Assembly (NCBI GenBank): GCA_013696965.1 | Contig: JACCXN010000091.1 | Span: 124,001-188,000 of the forward strand | Direction: 5' to 3' | DNA length: 64,000 nucleotides | DNA from: Bacteroidota bacterium | GTDB lineage: Bacteria > Bacteroidota > Bacteroidia > JACCXN01 | Part shown: positions 56,031-64,000 of the stretch, piece after piece | Position numbering within the stretch: the stretch's first letter is position 1 | Layout of the letters: the number at the start of each line of letters is the position of its first letter | Program-made: the position numbers and the translations under genes | The notes under the pieces: model-generated | Databases searched by the model: none | Seen by the model: the letters and a program-made list of their open reading frames with translations, nothing else | What the model was told of the DNA's origin: nothing

Positions 56031-57170
56031 ATGATAACAGATACAAGCTCATTGCATTTAGAAAAGGTAAATCCTGATGCAGAGGATTTTTTACCGCTTT
56101 TAGGAACTGATTATATAGAACTTTATGTGGGAAATGCTAAACAAGCGGCTCATTATTACAAAACAGCATTTGGTTTTCAAACTTTAGCTTATGCAGGATT
56201 GGAGACTGGAGTTAAGGATCGTGCCTCCTATGTATTACAGCAGGATAAAATCAGATTGGTGCTAACTACTCCTCTTAATGGAGATAGCCCGATAAATGAG
56301 CATTTAAGAAAACATGGAGATGCTGTAAAAGTAATTGCTTTATGGGTTGATGATGCTACTAAATCTTTTAAAGAAACTGTGAGCAGGGGAGCAAGACCTT
56401 TTATGGAGCCTACGCGTGAGGAAGATGAAAATGGTTATGTAGTGCGTTCAGGTATTTACACCTATGGTGAAACAGTGCATATATTTGTTGAAAGAAGTAA
56501 TTACAAAGGGATTTTTCTGCCAGGATACAAAGAATTAATATCCCACTACAATCCGGAACCAGTAGGGTTGAAATTTATTGATCACATGGTAGGGAATGTT
56601 GGTTGGGGCGAAATGAATAAATGGATTGAATTTTATGCCAAAGTAATGGGATTTGCCCAACTAATTTCATTTGATGACAAGGATATTTCTACAGAGTATA
56701 CTGCATTAATGAGTAAGGTAATGAGCAATGGGAACGGCAGAATTAAATTTCCTATTAATGAACCTGCAGAAGGCAAAAAGAAATCGCAAATCGAAGAATA
56801 TATAGATTTTTATGATGGTGCAGGAGTACAACATATCGCTGTTGCTACTGACAATATTGTAGAAACCGTAACTAAACTAAAAGCACGTGGTGTGGAATTT
56901 TTATATGTTCCTGAAAGCTACTACGATGATATTCTTGAACGTGTTGGAAAAATTGAAGAAGACCTTGCTCCACTAAAAGAACTTGGAATATTAATTGACC
57001 GCGATGACGAAGGGTATTTACTTCAACTATTCACGAAACCTGTAGAAGACCGGCCAACCGTGTTCTTTGAAATTATACAGCGTAAAGGAGCCAAATCCTT
57101 TGGAAAAGGGAATTTTAAAGCCCTTTTTGAAGCTATTGAAAGGGAACAGGAAAATAGAGGGACTTTGTAA
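56031..57170 (+). CDS. hppD: 4-hydroxyphenylpyruvate dioxygenase
   Basis: This 379-residue enzyme converts 4-hydroxyphenylpyruvate to homogentisate. It has two vicinal-oxygen-chelate halves. The iron ligands are visible as His in FIDHMVGNVGWGEM, His in GVQHIAVATDNI and Glu in VFFEIIQRKG. The C terminus GNFKALFEAIEREQENRG is the family's gating helix. Together with hmgA and the nearby pterin dehydratase it forms a tyrosine/phenylalanine degradation cluster. Length is as expected. Confidence 0.96.
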   Translation: MITDTSSLHLEKVNPDAEDFLPLLGTDYIELYVGNAKQAAHYYKTAFGFQTLAYAGLETGVKDRASYVLQQDKIRLVLTTPLNGDSPINEHLRKHGDAVKVIALWVDDATKSFKETVSRGARPFMEPTREEDENGYVVRSGIYTYGETVHIFVERSNYKGIFLPGYKELISHYNPEPVGLKFIDHMVGNVGWGEMNKWIEFYAKVMGFAQLISFDDKDISTEYTALMSKVMSNGNGRIKFPINEPAEGKKKSQIEEYIDFYDGAGVQHIAVATDNIVETVTKLKARGVEFLYVPESYYDDILERVGKIEEDLAPLKELGILIDRDDEGYLLQLFTKPVEDRPTVFFEIIQRKGAKSFGKGNFKALFEAIEREQENRGTL

Positions 57171-57217
57171 AAGCCTTCATGTGTAATGGTAAATTGATAC
57201 GTTTTTGAATAAAGTGT

Positions 57218-57454
57218 TTATTTAACCATCAACTTATCAATTTCCCCTGCAAGCCTTCTGTCCTGTTCAGTTATCTTGTCTCCTTCCGAATGAGTGGTTA
57301 ATTCTATATCTACTTTATTGTATGAATTACTCCAGTTTGGATGGTGATTTAAAGATTCGGCTATCAATGCCACTTTAGAAATAAAACCAAAAGCTTCTAT
57401 AAAGTTTTTAAACTTAAAACTTTGGGTTAATTTATTGTTTTCTTCTTTCCACAT
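57218..57454 (-). CDS. 4a-hydroxytetrahydrobiopterin dehydratase
   Basis: This 78-residue protein belongs to the pterin-4a-carbinolamine dehydratase family, with the active-site segment AESLNHHPNWSNSYNKVDIEL and TTHSEGDKITEQD. It regenerates the pterin cofactor used by phenylalanine hydroxylase. The protein is about 20 residues shorter than many proteobacterial ones, but this compact form beginning MWKEENN is usual in Bacteroidota. It converges with hppD, 47 bases apart. The hydroxylase itself is not in the window. Confidence 0.92.
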   Translation of the reverse strand: MWKEENNKLTQSFKFKNFIEAFGFISKVALIAESLNHHPNWSNSYNKVDIELTTHSEGDKITEQDRRLAGEIDKLMVK

Positions 57455-57642
57455 AAAAATAAGGATAAACTTTAATCTTAAATATAGGAAGTAGAACTAT
57501 TATATACAAATGAGTTTAATAACAAATCCAAAATAAATTGCAAATGGCTAATTTTAAAGCAAAGTAGCAAGGTGTACAAAGATTTTTTTTAAGTTAAAAT
57601 AAATCTAATTATCGTTTTAAAGATTTTTTTCCTTTCAATGAA

Positions 57643-59280
57643 TTAAAACACTTTCACTCCTCCTACAAAAGTATTCACTACTTTAATGGAAGGGATTTCT
57701 GAGAGGGGAGTAGTCATAATATCCTTTTCGAGAATTACAAAATCGGCAAATTTCCCAATTTCGATACTTCCTTTTTCATTTTCTTCAAAATTAGAAATGG
57801 CAGCCCAAATAGTCATGGCTTTTAGTGCCTGATCCCTTGTAATTGCATTTTCAGGATTAAAGCCACCCTCGGGAAATCCTTTAACATCTTTCCTTGCTAC
57901 TGCTGCGTAAAAGCCTAAAAGGGGATTAATGGACTCTACAGGAAAATCACTTCCTGAAACGATAAAACCATTTTGCTTTAAAAGGTCATTGTATACATTG
58001 GAATACTTTATTCTCATAGGACCCAGGCGATCAATTGCCCAGTGCATATCGGATATTGCATGGGTGGGTTGAACAGATGGAATTACATTATATTTTGAAA
58101 AAAGCGACAAATCATCAGCATGAACATTTTGTGCATGTTCAATCCTCCATCTTTTATCGTTGCTTCCTTTTAAAACACCTCCATAAATATTTAACATCAT
58201 TCTTACTGCAGAATCACCAATGCAATGACTATTCATTTGAAAACCTTTCTCATAAAGCCTTGTTGCATATTCCTTGTAAAAAGCAGTATCGTGAATCATC
58301 ACTCCAAAATGTCCTGGTTTATCGGTATATTCTTCCAGTAACAGTGCCCCCCTTGAACCCAGAGAGCCATCACCGTATAATTTAAATGAACGAACATTTA
58401 AATAGTCGGATTTATAAATGCCTTTTTCAAGATAATATTCAAGGTTCTCTTTATTTGCAGTTATCATTGCATAGATTCTCATTTTTAACACAGATGTCTT
58501 ATTTAAAGAGTCTATTAATTCAATAACATTACGATCAAGCCCTGCATCATCAACACTTGTAAGTCCTTTTTCAAAACAATTTTCCTGGGATTTTAACAAG
58601 GCTTGTATCTGCTGTGCCCTGGTTGGAAGTGGAATTATTGCCAAAACCCTATCTGCTGCATTGTCCATTAATACTCCGGTAGCCTTAGAGGTACCTGGAT
58701 AAACCTCAACAATACCGCCTGGAATTTTGGTTTGGCCTGTAATGCCTGCTATTAATAAGGCTGCAGAATTAGCAATTACTGCATGCCCGTCAATTCTTTC
58801 AAGGATTACCGGAACTTCAGGAAATAGTTTATCAAGCTCTTTATTATCAGGATAATTGCTTATTTTCCATTCGTTTTGATCCCACCCTCTGCCTATAATC
58901 CAATCATTGGGATATGAATTGTGCCAGACTTGCAATTTTTCAAGCACTTCTTCAAAAGATAGGGTACCGCTTAAATTAACCCTGAAAAGATTTGTTCCAT
59001 AGCCATAAAAATGACAATGCCCATCAATGAAACCGGGATAAATTGATTTTCCGTTTGCATTATACAATTCTCTTGATTTATACTTATTCATTAATTTTCT
59101 ACTCGGCCCAATTTCCAGGATTTTTCCATCTTTTACCACAAAAGCCTCAGCAATTGTATTTTCTATATCTATTGTATAAATCTTTCCATTGAATACAATT
59201 AAATCTGCTTGCTGTTCTTCAGAGGATGAGCAAGAATAAAGGAAGATTATAACAAGTATGGGTAGTTGGTGAAGTTTCAT
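57643..59280 (-). CDS. Amidohydrolase lipoprotein (YtcJ-like)
   Basis: This 545-residue protein has a lipoprotein signal with the cysteine at residue 17 (FLYSCSSSEEQQ). The amidohydrolase-3 fold starts with LIVFNGKIYTIDIENTIAEA. Metal-site motifs include PGFIDGHCHFYGYG, and MNSHCIGDSAV and RIEHAQNVHADD further on, with SGSDFPVESINPLLG near the C terminus. Relatives hydrolyse N-acyl or amide bonds of varied small molecules; no substrate can be named. It stands alone, with about 190-210 base gaps either side. Confidence 0.87.
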   Translation of the reverse strand: MKLHQLPILVIIFLYSCSSSEEQQADLIVFNGKIYTIDIENTIAEAFVVKDGKILEIGPSRKLMNKYKSRELYNANGKSIYPGFIDGHCHFYGYGTNLFRVNLSGTLSFEEVLEKLQVWHNSYPNDWIIGRGWDQNEWKISNYPDNKELDKLFPEVPVILERIDGHAVIANSAALLIAGITGQTKIPGGIVEVYPGTSKATGVLMDNAADRVLAIIPLPTRAQQIQALLKSQENCFEKGLTSVDDAGLDRNVIELIDSLNKTSVLKMRIYAMITANKENLEYYLEKGIYKSDYLNVRSFKLYGDGSLGSRGALLLEEYTDKPGHFGVMIHDTAFYKEYATRLYEKGFQMNSHCIGDSAVRMMLNIYGGVLKGSNDKRWRIEHAQNVHADDLSLFSKYNVIPSVQPTHAISDMHWAIDRLGPMRIKYSNVYNDLLKQNGFIVSGSDFPVESINPLLGFYAAVARKDVKGFPEGGFNPENAITRDQALKAMTIWAAISNFEENEKGSIEIGKFADFVILEKDIMTTPLSEIPSIKVVNTFVGGVKVF

Positions 59281-59492
59281 GATGAATTCTTAAATTCTGA
59301 TTTTTCAATAAATTATTGTGTTATTAACTTTTTTCCAGGTATTTTCTTAAGGTTTTTTCAATCTAAATAAATAGTGAGCATCCTTTTTAAAGGAAAAAAC
59401 AACGTGCCAAATTCCATTAATGTATCCTACTAAAAACAGTAGGTATAAGGCAATAAACGTAAAAAAGAAGCAGTAGCTATAAAATTTAGCTC

Positions 59493-60416
59493 TTAATTAC
59501 GATTTTCAATATCATTAATTAAGGGTGAATTATTTTCCCTGTAATTTTTCAAATGATTTTTGAGTTGAATAATGTTTTCATTCATCATTTCTATCTGTTG
59601 TTCAATAAGTACAAGCTCACCATGAGTTTGTTGATTTGCATTTGCTTCTCTGCGAAGTTTATCGTTTAAATCTTTTTTAAGTTCTTCTTTCATATCATCC
59701 ATCCCTCCTATTATTACACCAATAAATAAATTAATTACCACCATTGCCCCTGTAATAATAAATGAAACAAAATAAATTGCAGATGCTACCGGCATTGCGT
59801 TTGGGGCAGTACACGGTATATGTGATCCATCATAACCATAATTATCGCAACCATACATGTTAATATACATTAAATCAGTCCAATCTTCAAGAGTAACAGC
59901 CCTAAACAAAGAAAGCATTGACATTTGTAAATTTCTAAAATGTATAGGATCGTTATCGGCAAATAAAAAGGTCCCCATAACACCATAAATGTAAAAATGA
60001 ATAAGCAAAAGAAGAGCTATATATCCCATGGAAGGGATACTTTTCAATAAACTTCCAACTATGGTCTGTAATTTAGGAAGGGCAGTAACAAGTTTAAAGG
60101 CTCTTAATATACGCGCGAGTCTTAAAACAGCTACATAAGCTGCATTAACAGGCATAAAGCAAACCGCCACTATTACAAAATCAAATACATTCCAAGGATC
60201 TGTGAAATAAAGCCATGGTTTTTTTCCATAGGAACCTATTTTTATTACCGCTTCTCCCACAAAAATCCAGAGAATAAGTTGATCGATGATGTGAAGCAGG
60301 ATACCGTATTCCTCAGCAATTCCCTTATAGGTTTCAATACCAACAACAATACCAGCAATAACAATTACAATAATAATAAATGCATTAAAAACCTTTGAGT
60401 CAGCTATAGTTTTCAT
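59493..60416 (-). CDS. Single-repeat voltage-gated cation channel (ion_trans family)
   Basis: This 307-residue membrane protein has six transmembrane segments of the bacterial Nav/Cav type. The S4 segment carries Arg99, Arg102, Arg105 and Lys108 at every third position (LRLARILRAFKLV). The pore loop has the filter TLEDWTD at residues 175-181. S6 is at about 213-238. A coiled coil of about 240-295 would hold the tetramer together. An unusually long segment between filter and S6 contains Cys190 and Cys202. NaChBac and NavAb have TLESW; the extra acidic residues here resemble calcium-selective engineered variants. Ion selectivity is inferred, not shown. Confidence 0.9.
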   Translation of the reverse strand: MKTIADSKVFNAFIIIVIVIAGIVVGIETYKGIAEEYGILLHIIDQLILWIFVGEAVIKIGSYGKKPWLYFTDPWNVFDFVIVAVCFMPVNAAYVAVLRLARILRAFKLVTALPKLQTIVGSLLKSIPSMGYIALLLLIHFYIYGVMGTFLFADNDPIHFRNLQMSMLSLFRAVTLEDWTDLMYINMYGCDNYGYDGSHIPCTAPNAMPVASAIYFVSFIITGAMVVINLFIGVIIGGMDDMKEELKKDLNDKLRREANANQQTHGELVLIEQQIEMMNENIIQLKNHLKNYRENNSPLINDIENRN

Positions 60417-60524
60417 TATTAAATTTGAATTAAAAATAAATTGTTTCGATTTTTATTTTATCTGATTAGGGATAAAAAATTTCTGGATTTTAGAAATTAT
60501 GTGAATGTAAATTTAATTTGAGAT

Positions 60525-60995
60525 TTAAACCAGATGAATTTCTTTTTTGTCATCTGGATCAAGATCTACTCCTTTTACATCGGCAATTGCTTTAATAAAA
60601 TAACGTGATTTTTCATTATCGGCAAAAGAAGCCATTTTTCCTAAAGCTCCGAGTGCTCCTCCTTTTTCTTTAAGGCTATCATTATTTGATTTAATTGTAT
60701 TGTAAGGTAGGTCAAAAGAAATTTCTATTGAATCACCCGGTTTAATTTCAAACGCCTGGTTTTTAACAAGACTGCCTAATTCAAATTCCTTAGTTTGCTT
60801 ATTATCTCCACGTCCTGTAACATACTCTTCAATTAGTATAACCTGAAAGGACTGAATTGTTTTTTCACTTTTTGTACTAAAGTTAATTTTTCCATTTATT
60901 ACTCCATCCGTTTTAGGATGCTGAGGAGATAACTGAAGCATAATTTTTACACCGCCAATACCCAATGTGTCTTTTATTTTTGAAAAGAAACTCAT
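60525..60995 (-). CDS. Spo0M-like (arrestin-fold) protein
   Basis: This 156-residue cytoplasmic protein resembles the N-terminal arrestin-like domain of the Spo0M family: IKDTLGIGGVKIMLQL, GVINGKINFSTKSEKTIQSFQVILIEE, and FEIKPGDSIEISFDLPY. The second half of typical Spo0M is missing or short. The family name comes from sporulation in Bacillus, but the organism is not expected to sporulate, so the role is unknown. It lies between the channel and ClC genes on the same strand and has its own promoter. Confidence 0.7.
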   Translation of the reverse strand: MSFFSKIKDTLGIGGVKIMLQLSPQHPKTDGVINGKINFSTKSEKTIQSFQVILIEEYVTGRGDNKQTKEFELGSLVKNQAFEIKPGDSIEISFDLPYNTIKSNNDSLKEKGGALGALGKMASFADNEKSRYFIKAIADVKGVDLDPDDKKEIHLV

Positions 60996-61020
60996 TGTTT
61001 TTTAGTTTAAGATTTAACAG

Positions 61021-61050
61021 CAAAAATAAAATAAATTTCCTTCTTTGCAA
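61021..61050 (-). promoter_or_regulatory. Full promoter of the Spo0M-like gene: TTG-19-TATTTTTG
   Basis: On the minus strand TTG (61048-61050) is followed after 19 bases by TATTTTTG (61021-61028), which ends 25 bases before the ATG at 60995. Both elements and spacing match the phylum consensus. Confidence 0.6.
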
Positions 61051-61118
61051 GATTGAAAAACACTAAACATGAGCTGACAATTAAATAATTAATCCTAAAC
61101 CAATCCTGTAAAAAGCAA

Positions 61119-62891
61119 TTATTCGTGAGAAAATTCAACAAGTACGTTTCTGTAGGCAGAAAACATTTTGGATTTGGAAATAAAGCCTTGGTATTTCCCC
61201 TGTTCAAGCACGGGCAAATTCCATGCACCTGTTTCAGTAAAAACATCCATTACATTTTCCATGGAATCAGTTATGCACAAATGAGCGGGAGCTATGCTCA
61301 TAATATCATCCACAACAATGGTTTGATATTGTTCCGGATCAAACATAATGTCACGAATGTCATCTAGCATAACTATACCAAGAAAATGGTTCTCTTTATT
61401 TACCACTGGAAAAATATTTCGCTTTGAACGTGCTATCACTTTAATCAGTTCCCCTAAGGTATCTTCAGGATTCACACTTTCAAAGTCATTTTCAATAACT
61501 TCTTTAATTTTCATGAGTGTGAGTACGGCTTTATCCTTGTGGTGAGTGATTAACTGTCCTTTCTCGGCCAATCGTTTAGTGTAGATTGAATGTGGCTCAA
61601 AAAACCTGGCTGTAACAAGGGAAACTCCTGATGTTATCATCAAAGGAACAATTAGCTGATAGCCTCCGGAAAGCTCTGCAATTAAAAACAATGCCATAAG
61701 GGGAGCATGTAAAATTCCGGCAATTAATCCGGCCATTCCTGCAAGGGTAAAATTAGTTTCAGAAATAGTAAATGGAAGGTTCATCATATTAATAACCCGC
61801 GCCACTAAAAAACCTGAAATTCCACCCATTAAAAGCGATGGTGCAAATATCCCCCCTGCTCCTCCACTCCCAATGGTAAGTGCAGTTGCAAAGGGTTTAA
61901 AAAGGATTGCCAGAAATAGAAAAGCAACAAGAATATAATTGTTTTCTCTTTGGCTAAAAACAAAACTATGTTCAAGTAATTTTCCCGGAGCCTGCGAGAG
62001 CAAAGAAGAAATACTATCATAACCTTCACCAAACAAGGGAGGAAGAAGAAAAATAGCTAAGCCAAGAAATATTCCTCCAAAAACTGCTCTTATATAATCA
62101 TTCTGGATTAGCTTTATTTTTTTCTCCACGAACATTTCAGTTCTGGTGAAATAAACTGAAATTAAGCCGCAAAGCAAACCAAGTAGTATAAAAAAAGGAA
62201 CATCACTGGAAACAAAAGCATCCTGTATTTTAAAATTAAACAAAAGCTCCTCTGCGAAAAACAGTTTAGCAGTTACAGTACCTGTAATTGAAGCCATTAA
62301 AAGTGGTATGAGCGATGCTAGTGTGAGATCAAGCATAAGGACTTCCAGGGCAAATACAAGGGCGGCAATTGGAGTGTTGAAAATGGCAGCAATAGCTCCT
62401 GTTGCGCCACATCCAATCAACAATAAAATATGCTTGTACTCAAGTTTGAAAAGCCTGCCAATATTTGAACCAATGGCAGAACCTGCAGAAACAATAGATG
62501 CTTCAAGACCAACAGAGCCACCAAAACCAACTGTAAAAGCACTTCCGATTACGGGAGAATACATTTTATGCCGTTTTAAAAATCCTTTTCGCCTTGAAAT
62601 GGAAAATAAAATACTGCTTATTCCATGACCAGCTTTTTCTTTAATGAAAAATTTAAAGAAAAAAACTGTAAGTAAAATTCCTATAAAAGGAAGGGCAAAA
62701 AACAAGTAATTCTCATTGGCATCTTCGTAATTTTTTACAATTTTTTCACGAATATAATGGGTAAGCGTCTTTAATATTACTGCAGCAATACCGGCACAAA
62801 AGCCAATTAAAACACTTAGAATTAATACAAAGGCCTTATTGCTAACATGGAGGTTACGCCATTTGAGGAATCTTAAAAGAAGGGGTTTCAT
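61119..62891 (-). CDS. ClC-family chloride channel/transporter with CBS domains
   Basis: This 590-residue protein has the ClC membrane core (about 20-445) followed by a cytoplasmic pair of CBS domains (about 460-585). The selectivity regions are recognisable but altered: GHGIS (88-92) in place of GSGIP, GLEAS (128-132) in place of GREGP with the gating Glu130 kept, and the third motif GGIFAPSLLMGG intact. Alignment of FNTPIAALVFALEV with the E. coli protein puts Glu183 opposite Glu202 and Val184 opposite the inner proton Glu203. The anion-coordinating tyrosine is retained in HSIYTKRLAEKG. Whether it is a channel or an antiporter is therefore open. Confidence 0.9.
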   Translation of the reverse strand: MKPLLLRFLKWRNLHVSNKAFVLILSVLIGFCAGIAAVILKTLTHYIREKIVKNYEDANENYLFFALPFIGILLTVFFFKFFIKEKAGHGISSILFSISRRKGFLKRHKMYSPVIGSAFTVGFGGSVGLEASIVSAGSAIGSNIGRLFKLEYKHILLLIGCGATGAIAAIFNTPIAALVFALEVLMLDLTLASLIPLLMASITGTVTAKLFFAEELLFNFKIQDAFVSSDVPFFILLGLLCGLISVYFTRTEMFVEKKIKLIQNDYIRAVFGGIFLGLAIFLLPPLFGEGYDSISSLLSQAPGKLLEHSFVFSQRENNYILVAFLFLAILFKPFATALTIGSGGAGGIFAPSLLMGGISGFLVARVINMMNLPFTISETNFTLAGMAGLIAGILHAPLMALFLIAELSGGYQLIVPLMITSGVSLVTARFFEPHSIYTKRLAEKGQLITHHKDKAVLTLMKIKEVIENDFESVNPEDTLGELIKVIARSKRNIFPVVNKENHFLGIVMLDDIRDIMFDPEQYQTIVVDDIMSIAPAHLCITDSMENVMDVFTETGAWNLPVLEQGKYQGFISKSKMFSAYRNVLVEFSHE

Positions 62892-63095
62892 TTAATTTTT
62901 ATCTTTAGCTATAATCCACAATAAATAGTTTTAACTTTTAATCTTTTAATATTATTCCTTAAAAAGGGTTTCATCTAAATTTAATTTTTATTCTTTAGAA
63001 AAACCAGTTTTTTAACTCTTTATGATTTGTAATAAACACAAAAAATAAATAACATTATACCTTTAGACCTGAAAGGTGTAGGTAAAAGCTCTTTT

Positions 63096-64000
63096 TCACT
63101 TAAGTATTATCCTTCCCAGCTGATCGGAAAGTATTTTTTTAATTTGAATTAAATCACTTTGCTGCTTCATTAGAATCATTGTTTCTTCAAAAGATTCTTC
63201 CAGTTGAATTGTCAGTTGATTCTTTTCAAGCATCTGGCTTATCTTTTTAATTTTCAAAGAGTATATTGCACCAAGAACAAGCCTTTGCAGCTTTTCCTGC
63301 TCATTAACAACATAAATCTGGTGCTTTTTCCATCCTTCACTAAGTTCGTATTCATGGCTCAATAAATTTATACTTGTTCCACTTACCAAAAGATCCGCAT
63401 TAAAAGTAAATACACTCTGCTCGGGAGCTATCTTTTCTTTTGTGTAAATTTCTGTATAAATGGCATAAATCTTTTGATATTGTTCAGTTTCAAAAACCAG
63501 GTTATCTTCCTCAAGAGCATCAATAACCATTTGAGCAACCGTAGAAACACTTACTGCAGGCTGACCATCCTGATCCTTCCCTTCTATTTCAATTGTAGAG
63601 GCTCCATAATTTAAAAGAATCCTTATGATGTCCTTTTCCTGTGGTTCACAAAATGGTTTAAAATTTTCCTCCTGTATTATTTTTTGCTCTGATATGGATT
63701 GCTTTACTGCTGTATTTTCATTTAAAACCGAATCACTACCGTCTTTATTTATTTTATTCTTTCGGATTTTATTCAGTTCATTAATTAATGTTTGTTCAGC
63801 TACTCCAAGAATAGTGCTGGATTCTTTAACATAAACAGAACGAATGATTGCATCAGGAATAAGGGCAATGGTTTGAACTATTTCGCGGATTAATTCTGCA
63901 CGTTTAATTGGGTCATCTTTGGCATCTTTTAATAGCAAGTTTGATTTAAATTTAATAAAATCCCTGGCACTGTTTTCAATGAATTCTTTTAACTGTTCGG
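63096..64000 (-). CDS. dnaG: DNA primase DnaG (C-terminal part; 5' end beyond window)
   Basis: The frame is open to the end of the window, so only the last 300 or so residues are seen. EFIENSARDFIKFKSNLLL followed by KDAKDDPIKRAELIREI is typical of the DnaG segment after the TOPRIM domain in Bacteroidota. The remaining part is the helical C-terminal domain that contacts the DnaB helicase. DnaG makes RNA primers at the replication fork. A TTG at 63938 is an internal codon, not the start. Confidence 0.9.
   Translation of the reverse strand, partial: EQLKEFIENSARDFIKFKSNLLLKDAKDDPIKRAELIREIVQTIALIPDAIIRSVYVKESSTILGVAEQTLINELNKIRKNKINKDGSDSVLNENTAVKQSISEQKIIQEENFKPFCEPQEKDIIRILLNYGASTIEIEGKDQDGQPAVSVSTVAQMVIDALEEDNLVFETEQYQKIYAIYTEIYTKEKIAPEQSVFTFNADLLVSGTSINLLSHEYELSEGWKKHQIYVVNEQEKLQRLVLGAIYSLKIKKISQMLEKNQLTIQLEESFEETMILMKQQSDLIQIKKILSDQLGRIILK

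Noticed and set aside
59347-59496. Minus-strand hydrophobic reading frame after the channel gene (with GYINGIWHVV)
   Set aside because: It lacks any start codon between the upstream stop at about 59497 and its own end apart from one near the stop, and hydrophobic translations are common in AT-rich DNA.
1-64000. Mobile elements, prophage, CRISPR arrays, tRNA or rRNA genes
   Set aside because: I found no transposase or integrase, no regularly spaced short repeats, and no recognisable tRNA or rRNA sequence on either strand; a tRNAscan or Infernal run would be needed to exclude them formally.

Overview
The window is about 64 kb of AT-rich DNA from a member of the Bacteroidota. The evidence is consistent: promoters of the TTG / TAnnTTTG type, secreted proteins ending in type IX secretion (T9SS) sorting domains, PKD and SprB-like repeats, an IPExxxVDY-family protein in the acpP-fabF-rnc-pyk cluster, and families largely confined to the phylum (DUF2480, DUF6427, DUF6341). 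I saw no rRNA, tRNA, CRISPR array, insertion sequence or prophage. The genus cannot be fixed from this sequence alone.

Layout. 1-5.3 kb: a SUF iron-sulfur operon (3' end of sufB, then sufC, sufD, sufS, sufE, a DUF59/SufT-like gene and a DUF2480 gene). 5.3-12.6 kb, minus strand: corA, nadD, an M42 aminopeptidase, then the pyk / IPExxxVDY / rnc / fabF / acpP cluster, which is transcribed from acpP toward pyk. 12.9-29.4 kb: mostly plus-strand housekeeping genes (purN, rnhA, yebC, cysS, M28 peptidase, polA, a threonine-dehydrogenase-like enzyme) with a radical SAM/SPASM gene and trhO on the minus strand, a DUF5686 outer-membrane protein and several uncharacterised envelope proteins.

29.6-48 kb is the accessory, cell-surface part. 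Three tandem paralogous M43 metalloproteases (about 692-696 aa, each with PKD and T9SS domains) lie on the minus strand. Next come a TrkA-like protein, cystathionine gamma-synthase and a YbhN-type membrane protein. Two paralogous T9SS surface proteins follow on the plus strand (PKD/SprB/Cna-like modules), and then a 1082-residue sensor with a propeller outside and a SpoIIE phosphatase inside.

48-64 kb is again mostly housekeeping: yicC-gmk, purQ, DUF6427/DUF6341, purD, a carboxyltransferase beta subunit, tyrosine catabolism (hmgA, hppD, pterin dehydratase), an amidohydrolase lipoprotein, a one-repeat voltage-gated cation channel, a Spo0M-like protein, a CBS-containing ClC protein and the 3' part of dnaG.

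The items most worth a second look are the channel with a Ca-like selectivity filter, the ClC protein with altered gate residues, the metalloprotease triplet with its shared and eroding terminators, the modular T9SS protein pair beside the sensor-phosphatase, and two back-to-back promoter boxes at 39403-39418. No clearly new multi-gene system could be demonstrated from sequence alone.
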